From Colletes latitarsis (lineage: Eukaryota > Arthropoda > Insecta > Hymenoptera > Colletidae), in the NCBI RefSeq assembly GCF_051014445.1, contig NC_135137.1:12711501-12775500 (forward strand): a DNA stretch of 64,000 nucleotides, written 5' to 3'. The notes beneath the pieces were generated by a model that made no database searches, was not told where the DNA came from, and was given only the letters and a program-made list of their open reading frames with translations. This document shows positions 1 to 11,800 of the stretch, one piece after another (position 1 is the first letter of the stretch; the number at the start of each line of letters is the position of its first letter). A program made the position numbers and the translations under genes.

Positions 1-357
1 AGCTGGGCTTAGAATAACTCGTCCCACGCTCCGACTAGAAGGCGGCAAGTCCTCCCACGGTGTTTACGCCAATAAGGCCCCTTTAGGTGGTTGTAAGGCC
101 GTTCGATTGAGCCAAGGGAGGATCGAGTCTTAATCTCGATACCTCTCGCACGACCGTTGTTTGCAGCGATACGCGGAAAATTCGGGAACGCGATGATACC
201 AAAGAGTTTCCCGCAGTCTTTAATCGGGTCGTACTCACGACCGAATCGATTAACTGGTTTGATTCGACAACCGGAATTACACGCAGTTTACTGGGGGCAG
301 TTCGCTTACGCAAGCTAATCCCGTAAAGCTGCGGCTATACGTCGGTTGCCCGCTTTG

Positions 358-384
358 TGAAAGTTCGAATAACTCGAACTTTCA
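358..384. other. Perfect 11-bp stem-loop in LTR copy A
   Basis: Arms 358-368 and 374-384 are perfectly complementary (TGAAAGTTCGA on the left), with the 5-base loop ATAAC. The same structure is at 3942-3968 in copy B. The core TCGAATAACTCGA recurs twice more downstream in each copy. Confidence 0.8.
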
Positions 385-451
385 ACGTCGCGTGGGAATC
401 AACCGCTAGAACCCGAGAATTTTCTTTATGCCTTTTTTCGTAATTTTCTTT

Positions 452-537
452 CGAATGCTCGAATAACTCGAAGCAATTCGAATATTGTGAGGGCCTGTCG
501 AATTTCAACGAATGCTCGAATAACTCGAAGCAATTCG
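452..537 (+). repeat. 29-bp direct repeat pair in LTR copy A
   Basis: A 29-bp sequence starting CGAATGCTCGAATAACTCG occurs at 452-480 and again at 509-537, 57 bp apart, with no mismatch seen. In copy B the pair lies at 4036-4064 and 4093-4121. It could be a protein-binding or enhancer-like repeat in the LTR, but no function can be read from sequence. Confidence 0.85.
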
Positions 538-916
538 GAATATTTTAAATTAGGTAAAGCGTGATCGTTTATCGATCCGCGCTTGGCAGGCTCTCGTTTT
601 CAAGTGACGGACGAGCACGAGCTGCCGAAAAGTACGCGTAAGAGAGGGGGAATCCTCCGACGCGCGGCGCTGTCGCCGTGGCTCTCGTCCGTCTTTTTCT
701 AACATGTAATTATCGCACCTTCTCTATGGTCGAGCGTTTAACCGAAAAGTTCGAAATCGAACGTTACTGTACTGCTCGCGTGACTTACAGAAAAACTCAA
801 GGAGCGAGAGTTTTTCTGCTGTCTTCTGTTTCGAGTCGCGGACGCGTCGACCTAGAATGTTCTGGTCGGTCGCGTATATTGAAAACAAAGCGGATTAACG
901 GCTAATTACGGGTTTA

Positions 917-922
917 AATAAA
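917..922 (+). promoter_or_regulatory. AATAAA polyadenylation-type signal, LTR copy A
   Basis: AATAAA 24 bases before the CA end of the LTR, matching 4501-4506 in copy B. The position is typical for an LTR polyadenylation signal, but use is not shown. Confidence 0.45.
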
Positions 923-1760
923 TCGAATTAACTCGATCTTTAAACAATCTGACTCGTACTTTCGCAATTTCCGCATACTTGAATGGCCAGATCCTGGCCT
1001 TTTTCCGGTTTGGATCACGTAGTAATGTGGTACCACAACGAAACAGTCAATTAAACCTAGTTGCGGTTAATATTTTAGAGGATAACGCCGGTTATGTCTG
1101 GGTCAGGTCTGGTATTTGCAATCATCTGGCTCATACTTTCGCATTTTTCGCATACTTGTTGGCCAGATCCTGGCCTTTTTCCGGTTTGGATCACGTAGTA
1201 ATGTGGTACCACAACGAAACAGTCAATTAAACCTAGTTGCGGTTAATATTTTAGAGGATAACGCCGGTTATGTCTGGGTTAGGTCTGGTATTTGCAATCA
1301 TCTGGCTCATACTTTCGCAATTTTCGCATACTTGTTGGCCAGATCCTGGCCTTTTTCCGGTTTGGATCACGTAGTAATGTGGTACCACACCGAAACAGTC
1401 AATTAAACCTGGTAGAGATTAATTTTTTAATGGATAACGCCGGTTATGTCTGGGTTAGGTATGGTATCTGCGTTCATCTTGCTCATACTTTCGCATTTTT
1501 CGCATACTTGTTGGACAGATCCTGGCCTTTTTCCGGTTTGGATCACGTAGTAATGTGGTGTCACACCGAAAAAGTTAATTAAACCTGGTTGCGATTAATA
1601 TTTTAGTAGACAGCGCCGGTTACGTCTGGGTTAGGTCTCGTATTTGCAATCATCTGCCCCATACTTTCGCATTTTTCGCATGCTTGCAGGCCAGATCCTG
1701 GGTTTTTTTCTGGCTAGGATCACGTATTAATATCGTACCGCACTCAAACAGCCAATTAAA

Positions 1761-2816
1761 CCTGGTTGCGATTAATATTTTAGAGGATAACGCCGGTTAT
1801 GTCTGGGTTAGTTCTGGTATTTGTGATCATCTGGCTCATACTTTCGCAATTTCCGCATACTTGAATGGCCAGATCCTGCCCTTTTTCCGGTTTGGATCAC
1901 GTAGTAATGTGGTACCACACCAAAACAGTCAATTCAAACACGTTTCGGTCAATATTTTAGAGGATAACATCGGTTATGTTTGCGTTAGGTCTGGTATTTG
2001 CAATCATCTGGCTCGCAATTTCGCATTTTTCGCATACTTGTTGGCCAGATCCTGGCCTTTTTCTGGTTTGGATCACGTAGTAATGTGGTTCCACACTGAA
2101 ACAGTCAATTAAACCTGGTCGGATTAATATTTTAGAGGAGAACGCCGGTTATGTCTGGGTTAGGTCTGGTATTTGCAATCATCTAGCTCATACTTTCGCA
2201 TTTTTCGCTTACTTGTGGGCCAGATCCTGGCCTTTTTCTGGTTTGGATCACGTAGTAATGTGGTACCACACCGAAACAGTCAATGAAGCCTGGTTGCGAT
2301 TAATATTTTAGAGGATAACGCCGGTTATGTCTGGGTTAGTTCTGGTATTTGTGATCATCTGGCTCATACTTTCGCAATTTCCGCATACTTGAATGGCCAG
2401 ATCCTGGCCTTTTTCCGGTTTGGATCACGTAGTAATGTGGTACCACACCAAAACAGTCAATTCAAACACGTTTCGGTCAATATTTTAGAGGATAACATCG
2501 GTTATGTTTGCGTTAGGTCTGGTATTTGCAATCATCTGGCTCGCAATTTCGCATTTTTCGCATACTTGTTGGCCAGATCCTGGCCTTTTTCTGGTTTGGA
2601 TCACGTAGTAATGTGGTTCCACACTGAAACAGTCAATTAAACCTGGTCGGATTAATATTTTAGAGGAGAACGCCGGTTATGTCTGTGTTAGGTCTGGTAT
2701 TTGCAATCATCTAGCTCATACTTTCGCATTTTTCGCTTACTTGTGGGCCAGATCCTGGCCTTTTTCTGGTTTGGATCACGTAGTAATGTGGTACCACACC
2801 GAAACAGTCAATGAAG
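1761..2816 (+). repeat. Tandem duplication of a 3-monomer (528-bp) unit
   Basis: 1761-2288 and 2289-2816 are near-identical at an offset of exactly 528 bp (3 x 176). Both carry the variant AATTTCCGCATACTTGAATGG followed by a monomer with ACCAAAACAGTCAATTCAAACACG-type sequence. A related monomer is also found at about 4785-4988, beyond LTR copy B. This is a local higher-order repeat, most simply produced by unequal exchange. Confidence 0.85.
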
Positions 2817-2884
2817 CCTGTTATCGTTCAATATTTTAGAGGATAACACCGGTTAGGGCTGGGTTACGTCGGATATTTGGAAAC

Positions 2885-2889
2885 ATCTG
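2885..2889. other. Target-site duplication, left, solo LTR copy B
   Basis: ATCTG directly before the TG start of the LTR. The right-hand partner at 4531-4535 is ATCCG (one change), while the matching position after copy A (947-951) is still ATCTG. Intact monomers have ATCTGG here. A 5-bp duplication fits LTR-element integrase. Confidence 0.7.
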
Positions 2890-3941
2890 TGTTAGGGGGA
2901 GGAGGTTTGAAAATACCTCGCTTAACGGGGGTCCGGATCTCGAGGGAAGGAACAGACGGAGAATAAGCGATACAATTATAATTTTATTTTCGCCGGATCG
3001 CCTTATGCGACCAAGCCGTTTATTTGGTCGGTATAGGGTTTTTTTGTGACAATCGGCCGACGTCTGCCAGACGATGTGTGTTGCGGCCCGCGTTGTTACC
3101 CTGAAACAGAAAGAGATACGACTAGGCGTTAAATACCTGTCGACGTGAGTCACGTCGCTTGTCTTTCTCTTTTCGGTACGCTCCTGGTCGGTGTTTGTCG
3201 CACCTAGGAGCTGGAATCTCTGCCGCCGCGATACGCAGCTAAGCTAGTGGACTGTACGTGTGTGAGCGTTCCCTTTAAACCGGGAATCGCTCGCTTTCTT
3301 CCAATTAGGGAATTTCCTCTCTGTTTTCTGTTCGACTGCAACACTTGATTGTCGCAGGAGAGGGTGCCTAGAGGGAGGTTGTAAGGCTCCAACCGTCACC
3401 CGGTCCTCGGCCCCTTACCGTCTTCGTATGCGTGTGTACGGAACACGATGCGGTGCAGTCTTTCAATGGCGTATAGGACGTCTTACTATTGAGACTGGCA
3501 CCACGACGCCTTGTGAGTCGCGTTCTACGCGCAGTAACCGTACAAGACTGGCGATCAGAGAACAACGCTCTGGCATTCGCCGGAAGCTGGGCTTAGAATA
3601 ACTCGTCCAACGCTCCGACTAGAAGGCGGCAAGTCCACCCACGGTGTTTACGCCAATAAGGCCCCTTTAGGTGGTTGTAAGGCCGTTCGATTGAACCAAG
3701 GGAGGATCGAGTCTTAATCTCGATACCTCTCGCACGACCGCTGTTTGCAGCGATACGCGGAAAATTCGGGAACTCGATGATACCAAAGAGTTTCCCGCAG
3801 TCTTTAATCGGGTCGTACTCACGACCGAATCGATTAACTGGTTTGATTCGACAACCGGAATTACTCGCAGTTTACTGGGGGCAGTTTGCTTACGCAAGCT
3901 AATCCCGTAAAGCTGCGGCTATACGTCGGTTGCCCGCTTTG

Positions 3942-3968
3942 TGAAAGTTCGAATAACTCGAACTTTCA
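3942..3968. other. Perfect 11-bp stem-loop in LTR copy B
   Basis: Arms 3942-3952 and 3958-3968 pair perfectly around the loop ATAAC. It is identical to 358-384 in copy A. Confidence 0.8.
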
Positions 3969-4035
3969 ACGTCGCGTGGGAATCAACCGCTAGAACCCGA
4001 GAATTTTCTTTATGCCTTTTTTCGTAATTTTCTTT

Positions 4036-4121
4036 CGAATGCTCGAATAACTCGAAGCAATTCGAATATTGTGAGGGCCTGTCGAATTTCAACGAATGCT
4101 CGAATAACTCGAAGCAATTCG
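4036..4121 (+). repeat. 29-bp direct repeat pair in LTR copy B
   Basis: Copies at 4036-4064 and 4093-4121, each containing TCGAATAACTCGA. This matches 452-480 and 509-537 in copy A. Confidence 0.85.
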
Positions 4122-4500
4122 GAATATTTTAAATTAGGTAAAGCGTGATCGTTTATCGATCCGCGCTTGGCAGGCTCTCGTTTTCAAGTGACGGACGAGC
4201 ACGAGCTGCCGAAAAGTACGCGTAAGAGAGGGGGAATCCTCCGACGCGCGGCGCTGTCGCCGTGGCTCTCGTCCGTCTTTTTCTAACATGTAATTATCGC
4301 ACCTTCTCTATGGTCGAGCGTTTAACCGAAAAGTTCGAAATCGAACGTTACTGTACTGCTCGCGTGACTTACAGAAAATCTCAAGGAGCGAGAGTTTTTC
4401 TGCTGTCTTCTGTTTCGAGTCGCGGACGCGTCGACCTAGAATGTTCTCGTCGGTCGCGTATATTGAAAACAAAGCGGATTAACGGCTAATTACGGGTTTA

Positions 4501-4506
4501 AATAAA
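4501..4506 (+). promoter_or_regulatory. AATAAA polyadenylation-type signal, LTR copy B
   Basis: AATAAA 24 bases before the CA end, in the same place as in copy A. It supports the plus orientation of the LTR; use is not shown. Confidence 0.45.
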
Positions 4507-6814
4507 TCGAATTAACTCGATCTTTAAACAATCCGGCTCGTACTTTCGCAATTTTCGCATACTTGTTGGCCAGATCCTGGCCTTTTTCCGGTTTGGATCA
4601 CGTAGTAATGTGGTTCCACACTGAAACAGTCAATTAAACCTGGTCGGATTAATATTTTAGAGGTGAACGCCGGTTATGTCTGGGTTAGGTATGGTATCTG
4701 CGTTCATCTTGCTCATACTTTCGCATTTTTCGCATACTTGTTGGACAGATCCTGGCCTTTTTCCGGTTTGGATCACGTAGTAATGTGGTACCACACCAAA
4801 ACAGTCAATTCAAACACGTTTCGGTCAATATTTTAGAGGATAACATCGGTTATGTTTGCGTTAGGTCTGGTATTTGCAATCATCTGGCTCGCAATTTCGC
4901 ATTTTTCGCATACTTGTTGGCCAGATCCTGGCCTTTTTCTGGTTTGGATCACGTAGTAATGTGGTTCCACACTGAAACAGTCAATTAAACCTGGTCGGAT
5001 TAATATTTTAGAGGAGAACGCCGGTTATGTCTGGGTTAGGTCTGGTATTTGCAATCATCTAGCTCATACTTTCGCATTTTTCGCATACTTGATGGCCAGC
5101 ACTTGGGTTTCCTCTGGTTTGAATCACGTAGTAATGTGGTGCCACAACGAAACAGTCAATTAAACCTAGTTGCGGCTAATATTTTTGTGAGGATAACGCC
5201 GGTTATGTCTGGGTTAGGTCTGGCATTTGCAATCATCTGGCTCATACTTTCGCATTTTTCGCATACTTGTTGGCCATATCCTGGCCTTTTTCCGGTTTGG
5301 ATCACGTAGTAATGTGGTACCACACCGAAACAGTCAATTAAACCTGGTAGAGATTAATTTTTTAAAGGATAACGCCGGTTATGTCTGGGTTAGGTATGGT
5401 ATTTGCATTCATCTAGCTCATACGTTCGCATTTTTCGCATACTTGTTTGGTCAGATCCTGGCCTTTTTCCAGTTTGGATCACGTAGTAATGTGGTACCAC
5501 ACCGAAACAGTCAATTCAACCACGTTTCGATCAATATTTTAGAGGATCTCGCTGGTTATGTTTGCGTTAGGTCTGGCATTTGCAATCATCTGGCTCGCAC
5601 TTTCGCATTTTTCGCATACTTGTTCGCCAGGTCCTGGGTTTCCTCTGGTTTGGATCACGTAGTAATGTGGTACCACACCGAAACATTCAATGAAGCCTGT
5701 TATCGTTCAATATTTTAGAGGATAACACCGGTTAGGTCTGGGTTACGTCTGATACTTGCAGTCATCTGGCTCGTACTATCGCATTTTTCGCATACTTGCT
5801 GGCCAGATCCTGGCCTTTTTCTGGGTTGGATCACATAGTAATGTGGTACCACACCGAAACAGTCAATTAATCCAGGTTGCGATTGATATTTTGGACGATA
5901 ACGCCAGCTTTGTCTCGGTTAGGTATGGTATTTGCGTTCATCTAGCTCATACTTTCGCATTTTTCGCATACTTGCTGGCCAGATCCTGGCCTTTTTCCGG
6001 TTTGGATCACGTAGTAATGTGGTACCACAGCGAAACAGTCAATTCAACCACGTTTCGATCAATATTTTAGAGGATAACACCGGTTAGGTCTGGGTTACGT
6101 CTGATATTTGCGATCATCTGGCTCGTACTTTCGCATCTTTCGCATACTTGTTGGTCAGGTCCTGGGTTTCCTCTGGTTTGGATCACGTAGTAATGTGGTA
6201 CCCCAACGAAACAGTCAATTAAACCTAGTTGCGGTTAATATTTTGGAGGCTAATGCCGGTTATGCCTGGGTTAGGTAAGGTATTTGTCATCATCTGGCTC
6301 ATACTTTCGCAATTTCCGCATACTTGAATGGCCAGATCCTGGGTTTTTTTCTGGCTAGGATCACGTATTAATATCGTACCACACTGAAACAGCCAATTAA
6401 ACCTGGTTGCGATTAATATTTTAGAGGATAATGCCGGTTATGTCTGGGTTAGTTCTGGTATTTGTGATCATCTGGCTCATACTTTCGCAATTTCCGCATA
6501 CTTGAATAGCCAGATCCTGCGTTTTTTCAGGTTAGGATCACGTATTAATGTCGTACCACACCGAAACTGGCAAATCAACCACGTTTCGATCAATATTTTA
6601 GAGGATAACGCCGGTTATGTCTGGGTTAGGTCTGGCATTTGCAATCATCTGGCTCATACTTTCGCATTTTTCGCATACTTGTGGCTCAGATACTGGCCTT
6701 TTTTCGGTTTGGATCACGTAGTAATGTTGTACCACACCGAAACAGCCAATTAAACCTGGCTGCGATTAATATTTTAGAGGATAACGCCGGTTATGTCTGG
6801 GTCAGGTCTGGTAT

Positions 6815-8180
6815 TTGCAATCATCTGGCGCATACTTTCGCATTTTTCGCACAGTTGTTGGCCAGATCCTGGCCTTTTTCCGGTTTGGATCACGTAGTAT
6901 TGTGGTACCACACCGAAACAGTCAATTAAACCTGGTAAAGATTAATTTTTTAAAGGATAACGCTGGTTATGTCTGGGTTAGGTATGGTATTTGCCTTGAC
7001 CTAGCTCATACTTTCGTATTTTTCGCATACTTGTTAGACAGATCCTGGCCTTTTTCCGGTTTGGATCACGTAGTAATATGGTACCACACCGAAACAGTCA
7101 ATTAAATCTGGCGGAGATTAATTTTTTAAAGGATAACGCCGGTTATGTCCGGGTTAGGTCTGGCATTTGCAATCATCTGGCTCATACTTTCGCATTTTTC
7201 GCATACTTGTGGGTCAGATACTGGCCTTTTTTCGGTTTGGATCACGTAGTAATGTGGTATCACACCGAAACAGCCAATTAAACCTGGTTGCGATTAATAT
7301 TTTAGAGGATTACGCCGGTTACGTCTGGGATAGGTCTGGTATTTGCCTTCATCTAGCTCATACTTTCGCATTTTTCGCATACTTGTTGGCCATATCCTGG
7401 CCTCTTTCTGGTTTGGATCACGTAGTAATGTGGTACCACACTCAAACAGTCAATTAAACCTGGTTCGGATTAATATTTTAGAGGATAACGCCCGTTATGT
7501 CTGGGTTAGGTCTGGCATTTGCAATCATCTGGCTCATACTTTCGCATTTTTCGCATACTTGTGGGTCAGATACTGGCCTTTTTTCGGTTTGGATCACGTA
7601 GTAATGTGGTATCACACCGAAACAGCCAATTAAACCTGGTTGCGATTAATATTTTAGAGGATTACGCCGGTTACGTCTGGGATAGGTCTGGTATTTGCCT
7701 TCATCTAGCTCATACTTTCGCATTTTTCGCATACTTGTTGGCCATATCCTGGCCTCTTTCTGGTTTGGATCACGTAGTAATGTGGTACCACACTCAAACA
7801 GTCAATTAAACCTGGTTCGGATTAATATTTTAGAGGATAACGCCCGTTATGTCTGGGTCAGGTCTGGTATTTGCAATCATCTGGCGCATACTTTCGCATT
7901 TTTCGCACAGTTGTTAGCCAGATCCTGGCCTTTTTCCGGTTTGGATCACGTAGTATTGTGGTACCACACCGAAACAGTCAATTAAACCTGGTAAAGATTA
8001 ATTTTTTAAAGGATAACGCCGGTTATGTCTGGGTTAGGTATGGTATTTGCCTTGATCCAGCTCATACTTTCGCATGTTTCGCTTACTTGTTAGCCGGATC
8101 CTGGACTTTTTCTGGTTTGGATCACGTAGTAATGTGGTACCACACCGAAACAGTCAATGAAGCCTGTTATCGTTCAATAT
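6815..8180 (+). repeat. 6-monomer (1056-bp) higher-order duplication
   Basis: The monomer pair starting near 6815 (with TCGCACAGTTGTT and TTTTTTAAAGGATAAC) recurs near 7871, exactly 1056 bp (6 x 176) away. The intervening part contains the 352-bp dimer duplication described separately. Boundaries are approximate. Confidence 0.75.
7151..7854 (+). repeat. Near-perfect tandem duplication of a dimer (352 bp)
   Basis: 7151-7502 and 7503-7854 are almost identical over two monomers: one with GGGTCAGATACTGGCC and one with GGCCATATCCTGGCCTC. Such high identity implies a recent event. Boundaries are approximate to a few tens of bases because the flanks are related satellite. Confidence 0.85.
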
Positions 8181-8329
8181 TTTAGAGGATAACGACGGTT
8201 ATGTCTGGGTTAGTTCTGGTATTTGCCTTCATCTGGCTCATACTTTCGCATTTTTCGCATACTTGTTGGCCATATCCTGGACTTTTTCTGGTTTGGATCA
8301 CGTAGTAATGTGGTACCACACCGAGACAG

Positions 8330-8870
8330 TCAATGAAGCCTGTTATCGTTCAATATTTTAGAGGATAACACCGGTTAGGTCTGGGTTACGTCTGATATTT
8401 GCAATCATCTGGCTCGTACTTTCGCATTTTTCGCATACTTGATGGCCAGCACTTGGGTTTCCTCTGGTTTGGATCACGTAGTAATGTGGTACCACAACGA
8501 AACAGTCAATTAAACCTAGTTGCGGTTATTATTTTAGAGGATAACGCCGGTTATGTCTGGGTTAGGTCTGGCATTTGCAATCATCTGGCTCATACTTTCG
8601 CATTTTTCGCATACTTGTTGGCCAGATCCTGGCCTTTTTCCGGTTTGGGTCACGTAGTAATGTGGTACCACACCGAAACAGTCAATTCAACCACGTTTCG
8701 ATCAATATTTTAGAGGATAACGCCGGTTATGTCTGGGTTAGCTATGGTATTTGCCTTCATCTAGCACATACCTTCGCATTTTTCGCATACTTGTTGGTCA
8801 GGTCCTGGGTTTCCTCTGGTTTGGATCACGTAGTAATGTGGTACCACACCGAAACAGTCAATTACAACTT
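8330..8870 (+). repeat. Three-monomer cassette shared with 10.1 kb and 32.0 kb
   Basis: This cassette contains the monomer with GATGGCCAGCACTTGGG, then the ACAACGAAACAGTC monomer, then the CAATTCAACCACGTTTCG monomer. It recurs at about 10091-10630 (offset 1761) and about 31937-32470 (offset 23607). Partial relatives occur near 5.09 kb and 23.4 kb. This shows exchange over more than 23 kb within the array. Confidence 0.8.
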
Positions 8871-11800
8871 GTTGCGATTAATATTTTACAGGATAACGCC
8901 GGTTATGTCTGGGTTAGGTCTGGCATTTGCAATCATCTGGCTCATACTTTGGCATTTTTCGCATACTTGTTGGCCAGATCCTGGCCTTTTTCCGGTTTGG
9001 ATCGCGTAGTAATGTGGTACCACACCGAAACAGTCAATTCAACCACGTTTCGATCAATATTTTAGAGGATAACGCCGGTTATGTCTGGGTTAGCTATGGT
9101 ATTTGCCTTGACCTAGCTCATACTTTCGTATTTTTCGCATACTTGTTAGACAGATCCTGGCCTTTTTCCGGTTTGGATCACGTAGTAATGTGGTACCACA
9201 CTCAAAGAGTCATTTGAACCTGGTTCGGATTAATATTTTAGAGGATAACACCGGTTATGTCTGGGTTACGTCTGATATCTGCAATCATCTGCTTCGTACT
9301 TTCGCATTTTTCGCATACTTGTTGGCAAGATTCTGGCCTTTTTCTGGTTTGGATCACGTAGTAATGTGGTACCACACCGAAACAGTCAATTACAACTTGT
9401 TGCGATTAATATTTTACAGGATAACGCCGGTTATGTCTGGGTTAGGTCTGGTATTTGCAATCATCTGGCTCATACTATCGCATTTTTCGCATACCTGTTG
9501 GCCAGATCCCGGCCTTTTTCCGGTTTAGATCACGTAGTAATGTGGTACCACACCGAAATAGTCAATTAAACCTGGTAGAGATTAATTTTTTAAAGGATAA
9601 CGCCGGTTATGTCTGGGTTGGGTATGGTATTTGCCTTCGTCTAGCTCATACTTTCGCATTTTTCGCTTACTTGTTGGCCAGATCCTGGCCTTTTTCTTGT
9701 TTGGATCACGTAGTAATGTGATACCACACTGAAACAGTCAATTAAACCTGCTTGCGATTAATATTTTAGAGGATAACGCCGGTTATGTCTGGGTTAGATC
9801 TGGTATTTGTGATCATCTGGCTCATACTTTCGCATTTTTCGCAGTACTTGTTGGCCAGATCCTGGGTTTTGTCTGGTTTGGATCACGTAGTAATGTAGTA
9901 CCACACTGAAACTGTCAACTAAACCTGGTTCGGATTAATATTTTAGAGGATAACGCCGGTTATGTCTGGGTTAGGTCTGGCATTTGCAATCATCTGGCTC
10001 ATACTTTCGCATTTTTCGCATACTTGTTGGCCAGATCCTGGGTTTTTTCTGGTTTGGATCTGGTAGTAATGTGGAACCACACCGAGACAGTCAATGAAGC
10101 CTGTTATCGTCCAATATTTTAGAGGATAACACCGGTTAGGTCTGGGTTACGTCTGATATTTGCAATCATCTGGCTCGTACTTTCGCATTTTTCGCATACT
10201 TGATGGCCAGCACTTGGGTTTCCTCTGGTTTGGATCACGTAGTTATGTGGTACCACAACGAAACAGTCAGTTAAACCTAGTTGCGGTTAATATTTTAGAG
10301 GATGACGACGGTTATGTCTGGGTTGGGTCTGGCATTTGCAATCATCTGGCTCATACTTTCGCATTTTTCGCATACTTGTTGGCCAGATCCTGGCCTTTTT
10401 CCGGTTTGGATCACGTAGTAATGTGGTTCCACACCGAAACAGTCAATTCAACCACGTTTCGATCAATATTTTAGAGGATAACGCCGGTTATGTCAGGGTT
10501 AGCTATGGTATTTGCCTTCATCTAGCTCATACTTTCGCATTTTTCGCATACTTGTTGGTCAGGTCCTGGGTTTCCTCTGGTTTGGATCACGTAGTAATGT
10601 GGTACCACACCGAAACAGTCAATTAAACCTAGTTGCGGTTAATATTTTAGAGGATAACGCCGGTTATGTCTGGGTTAGTTCTGGTATTTGCAATCATCTG
10701 GCAAATGTTTTCGCATTTTTCGCATACTTGTTGGCCAGATCCTGGCCTTTTTCTGGTTTGGATCACGTAGTAATGTGATACCACACTGAAACAGTCACTT
10801 AAACCTGCTTGCGATTAATATTTTAGAGGATAACGGTTGTTATGTCTGGGTTAGTTCTGGTAATTGTAATCATCTGTCTCATGATTTCGCATTTTTCGCA
10901 TACTTGTTGGCCAGATCCTGGGTTTTTTCTGGTATGGATCAGGTAGTAATGTGGTACCGCACCGAAACAGTCTATTAAATCCGGTTGCGATTAATATAAT
11001 ACAGGATAACGCCGGTTATGTCTGGGTTAGATCTGGTATTTGTAATCATCTGGCTCGTACTATCGCATTTTTCGCATACTTGATGGCCAGCACTTGGGTT
11101 TCCTCTGGTTTGGATCACGTAGTATTGTGGTACCGCTCCGAAACAGTCAATTAAACCTGGAAGAGATTAATTTTTTAAAGGATAACGCTGGTTATGTCTG
11201 GGTTAGGTATGGTATTTGCCTTGACCTAGCTCATACATTCGTATTTTTCGCATACTTGTTAGACAGATCCTGGCCTTTTTCCGGTTTGGATCACGTAGTG
11301 ATGTGGTACCACACTCAAGGAGTCATTTGAACCTGGTTCGGATTAATATTTTAGAGGATAACACCGGTTAGGTCTGGGTTACGTCTGATATCTGCAATCA
11401 TCTGCCTCGTACATTCGCATTTTTCGCATTCTTGTTGGCAAGATCCTGACCATTTTCTGGTTTGGATCACGTAGTAATGTGGTACCACACGGAAACAGTC
11501 AGTTACAACTTGTTGCGATTAATATTTTACAGGATAACGCCGGTTATGTCTGGGTTAGGTCTGGTATTTGCAATCATCTGGCTCGTACTTTCGCATTTTT
11601 CGCATACTTGTTGGCCAGATCCTGGGTTTTTCTGGTTTGGATCAGGTACTAATGTGGTACCACACTCAAAGAGTCATTTGAACCTGGTTCGGATTAATAT
11701 TTTAGAGGATAACACCGGTTAGGTCTGGGTTACGTCTGATATCTGCAATCATGTGCCTCGTACTTTCGCATTTTTCGCATACTTGTTGGCAAGATCCTGG

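Larger units (their letters stand above)
1..946 (+). mobile_element. Solo LTR copy A, 3' part (cut by window start)
   Basis: This is the last 946 bp of a long terminal repeat whose complete copy lies at 2890-4530. The two align at a constant offset of 3584 bp with about nine substitutions and no net indel. The right end is ...TTTAAACA, followed directly by satellite DNA that begins with the 5-bp target-site sequence ATCTG (947-951). No protein-coding frame of retroelement type is present. Short frames on either strand (for example 83-313 minus and 678-905 plus) have no recognisable domain. An AATAAA polyadenylation-type signal lies at 917-922, 24 bases before the end. The family could be BEL/Pao or Ty3/gypsy; the sequence alone does not decide. 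Strand is given by the TG...CA and AATAAA orientation. Confidence 0.75.
947..2889 (+). repeat. 176-bp satellite, block 1 (about 11 monomers)
   Basis: Head-to-tail monomers of about 176 bp. A convenient register starts at GCCAGATCCTGG. From there the consensus contains in order GGATCACGTAGTAATG, the palindrome TGTGGTACCACA, ACAGTCAATTAAACC, TTAATATTTTAGAGGATAAC, GTCTGGGTTAGGTCTGG, CAATCATCTGGCTCATAC and TTCGCATTTTTCGCATAC. The block fills the space between the two LTR copies and has no gene. Translated frames repeat at 176-bp steps and are artefacts of the period. It starts and ends inside a monomer at the LTR insertion point. Confidence 0.95.
2890..4530 (+). mobile_element. Complete solo LTR copy B (1641 bp)
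   Basis: A 1641-bp non-satellite segment in the array. It begins TGTTAGGGGG and ends TTTAAACA, so it has the TG...CA ends and short TGTT/AACA inverted termini of an LTR, and it is flanked by ATCTG/ATCCG. Both sides continue the same satellite monomer. No gag, pol or env domain is visible, so it is read as a solo LTR left by recombination between two LTRs of a longer element. It holds an 11-bp stem-loop (3942-3968), a 29-bp repeat pair (4036-4064, 4093-4121), an A/T-rich patch near 2970-2992 that might hold a promoter, and AATAAA at 4501-4506. Alternative: a non-coding element of another class; the TG...CA ends plus the 5-bp duplication make the LTR reading better. Confidence 0.75.

Noticed and set aside
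678..905. 75-codon plus-strand frame kept in both LTR copies (678-905, 4262-4489)
   Set aside because: The two copies are only about 1% diverged, so an open frame in both is expected by descent. No domain or start signal supports it.
2836..3897. Minus-strand open frames in and next to the solo LTR (2836-3153, 3204-3392, 3368-3565, 3667-3897)
   Set aside because: They are short, one crosses the satellite/LTR border, and none has a recognisable motif; the copy A equivalent of one (83-313) differs by amino-acid changes without sign of constraint.
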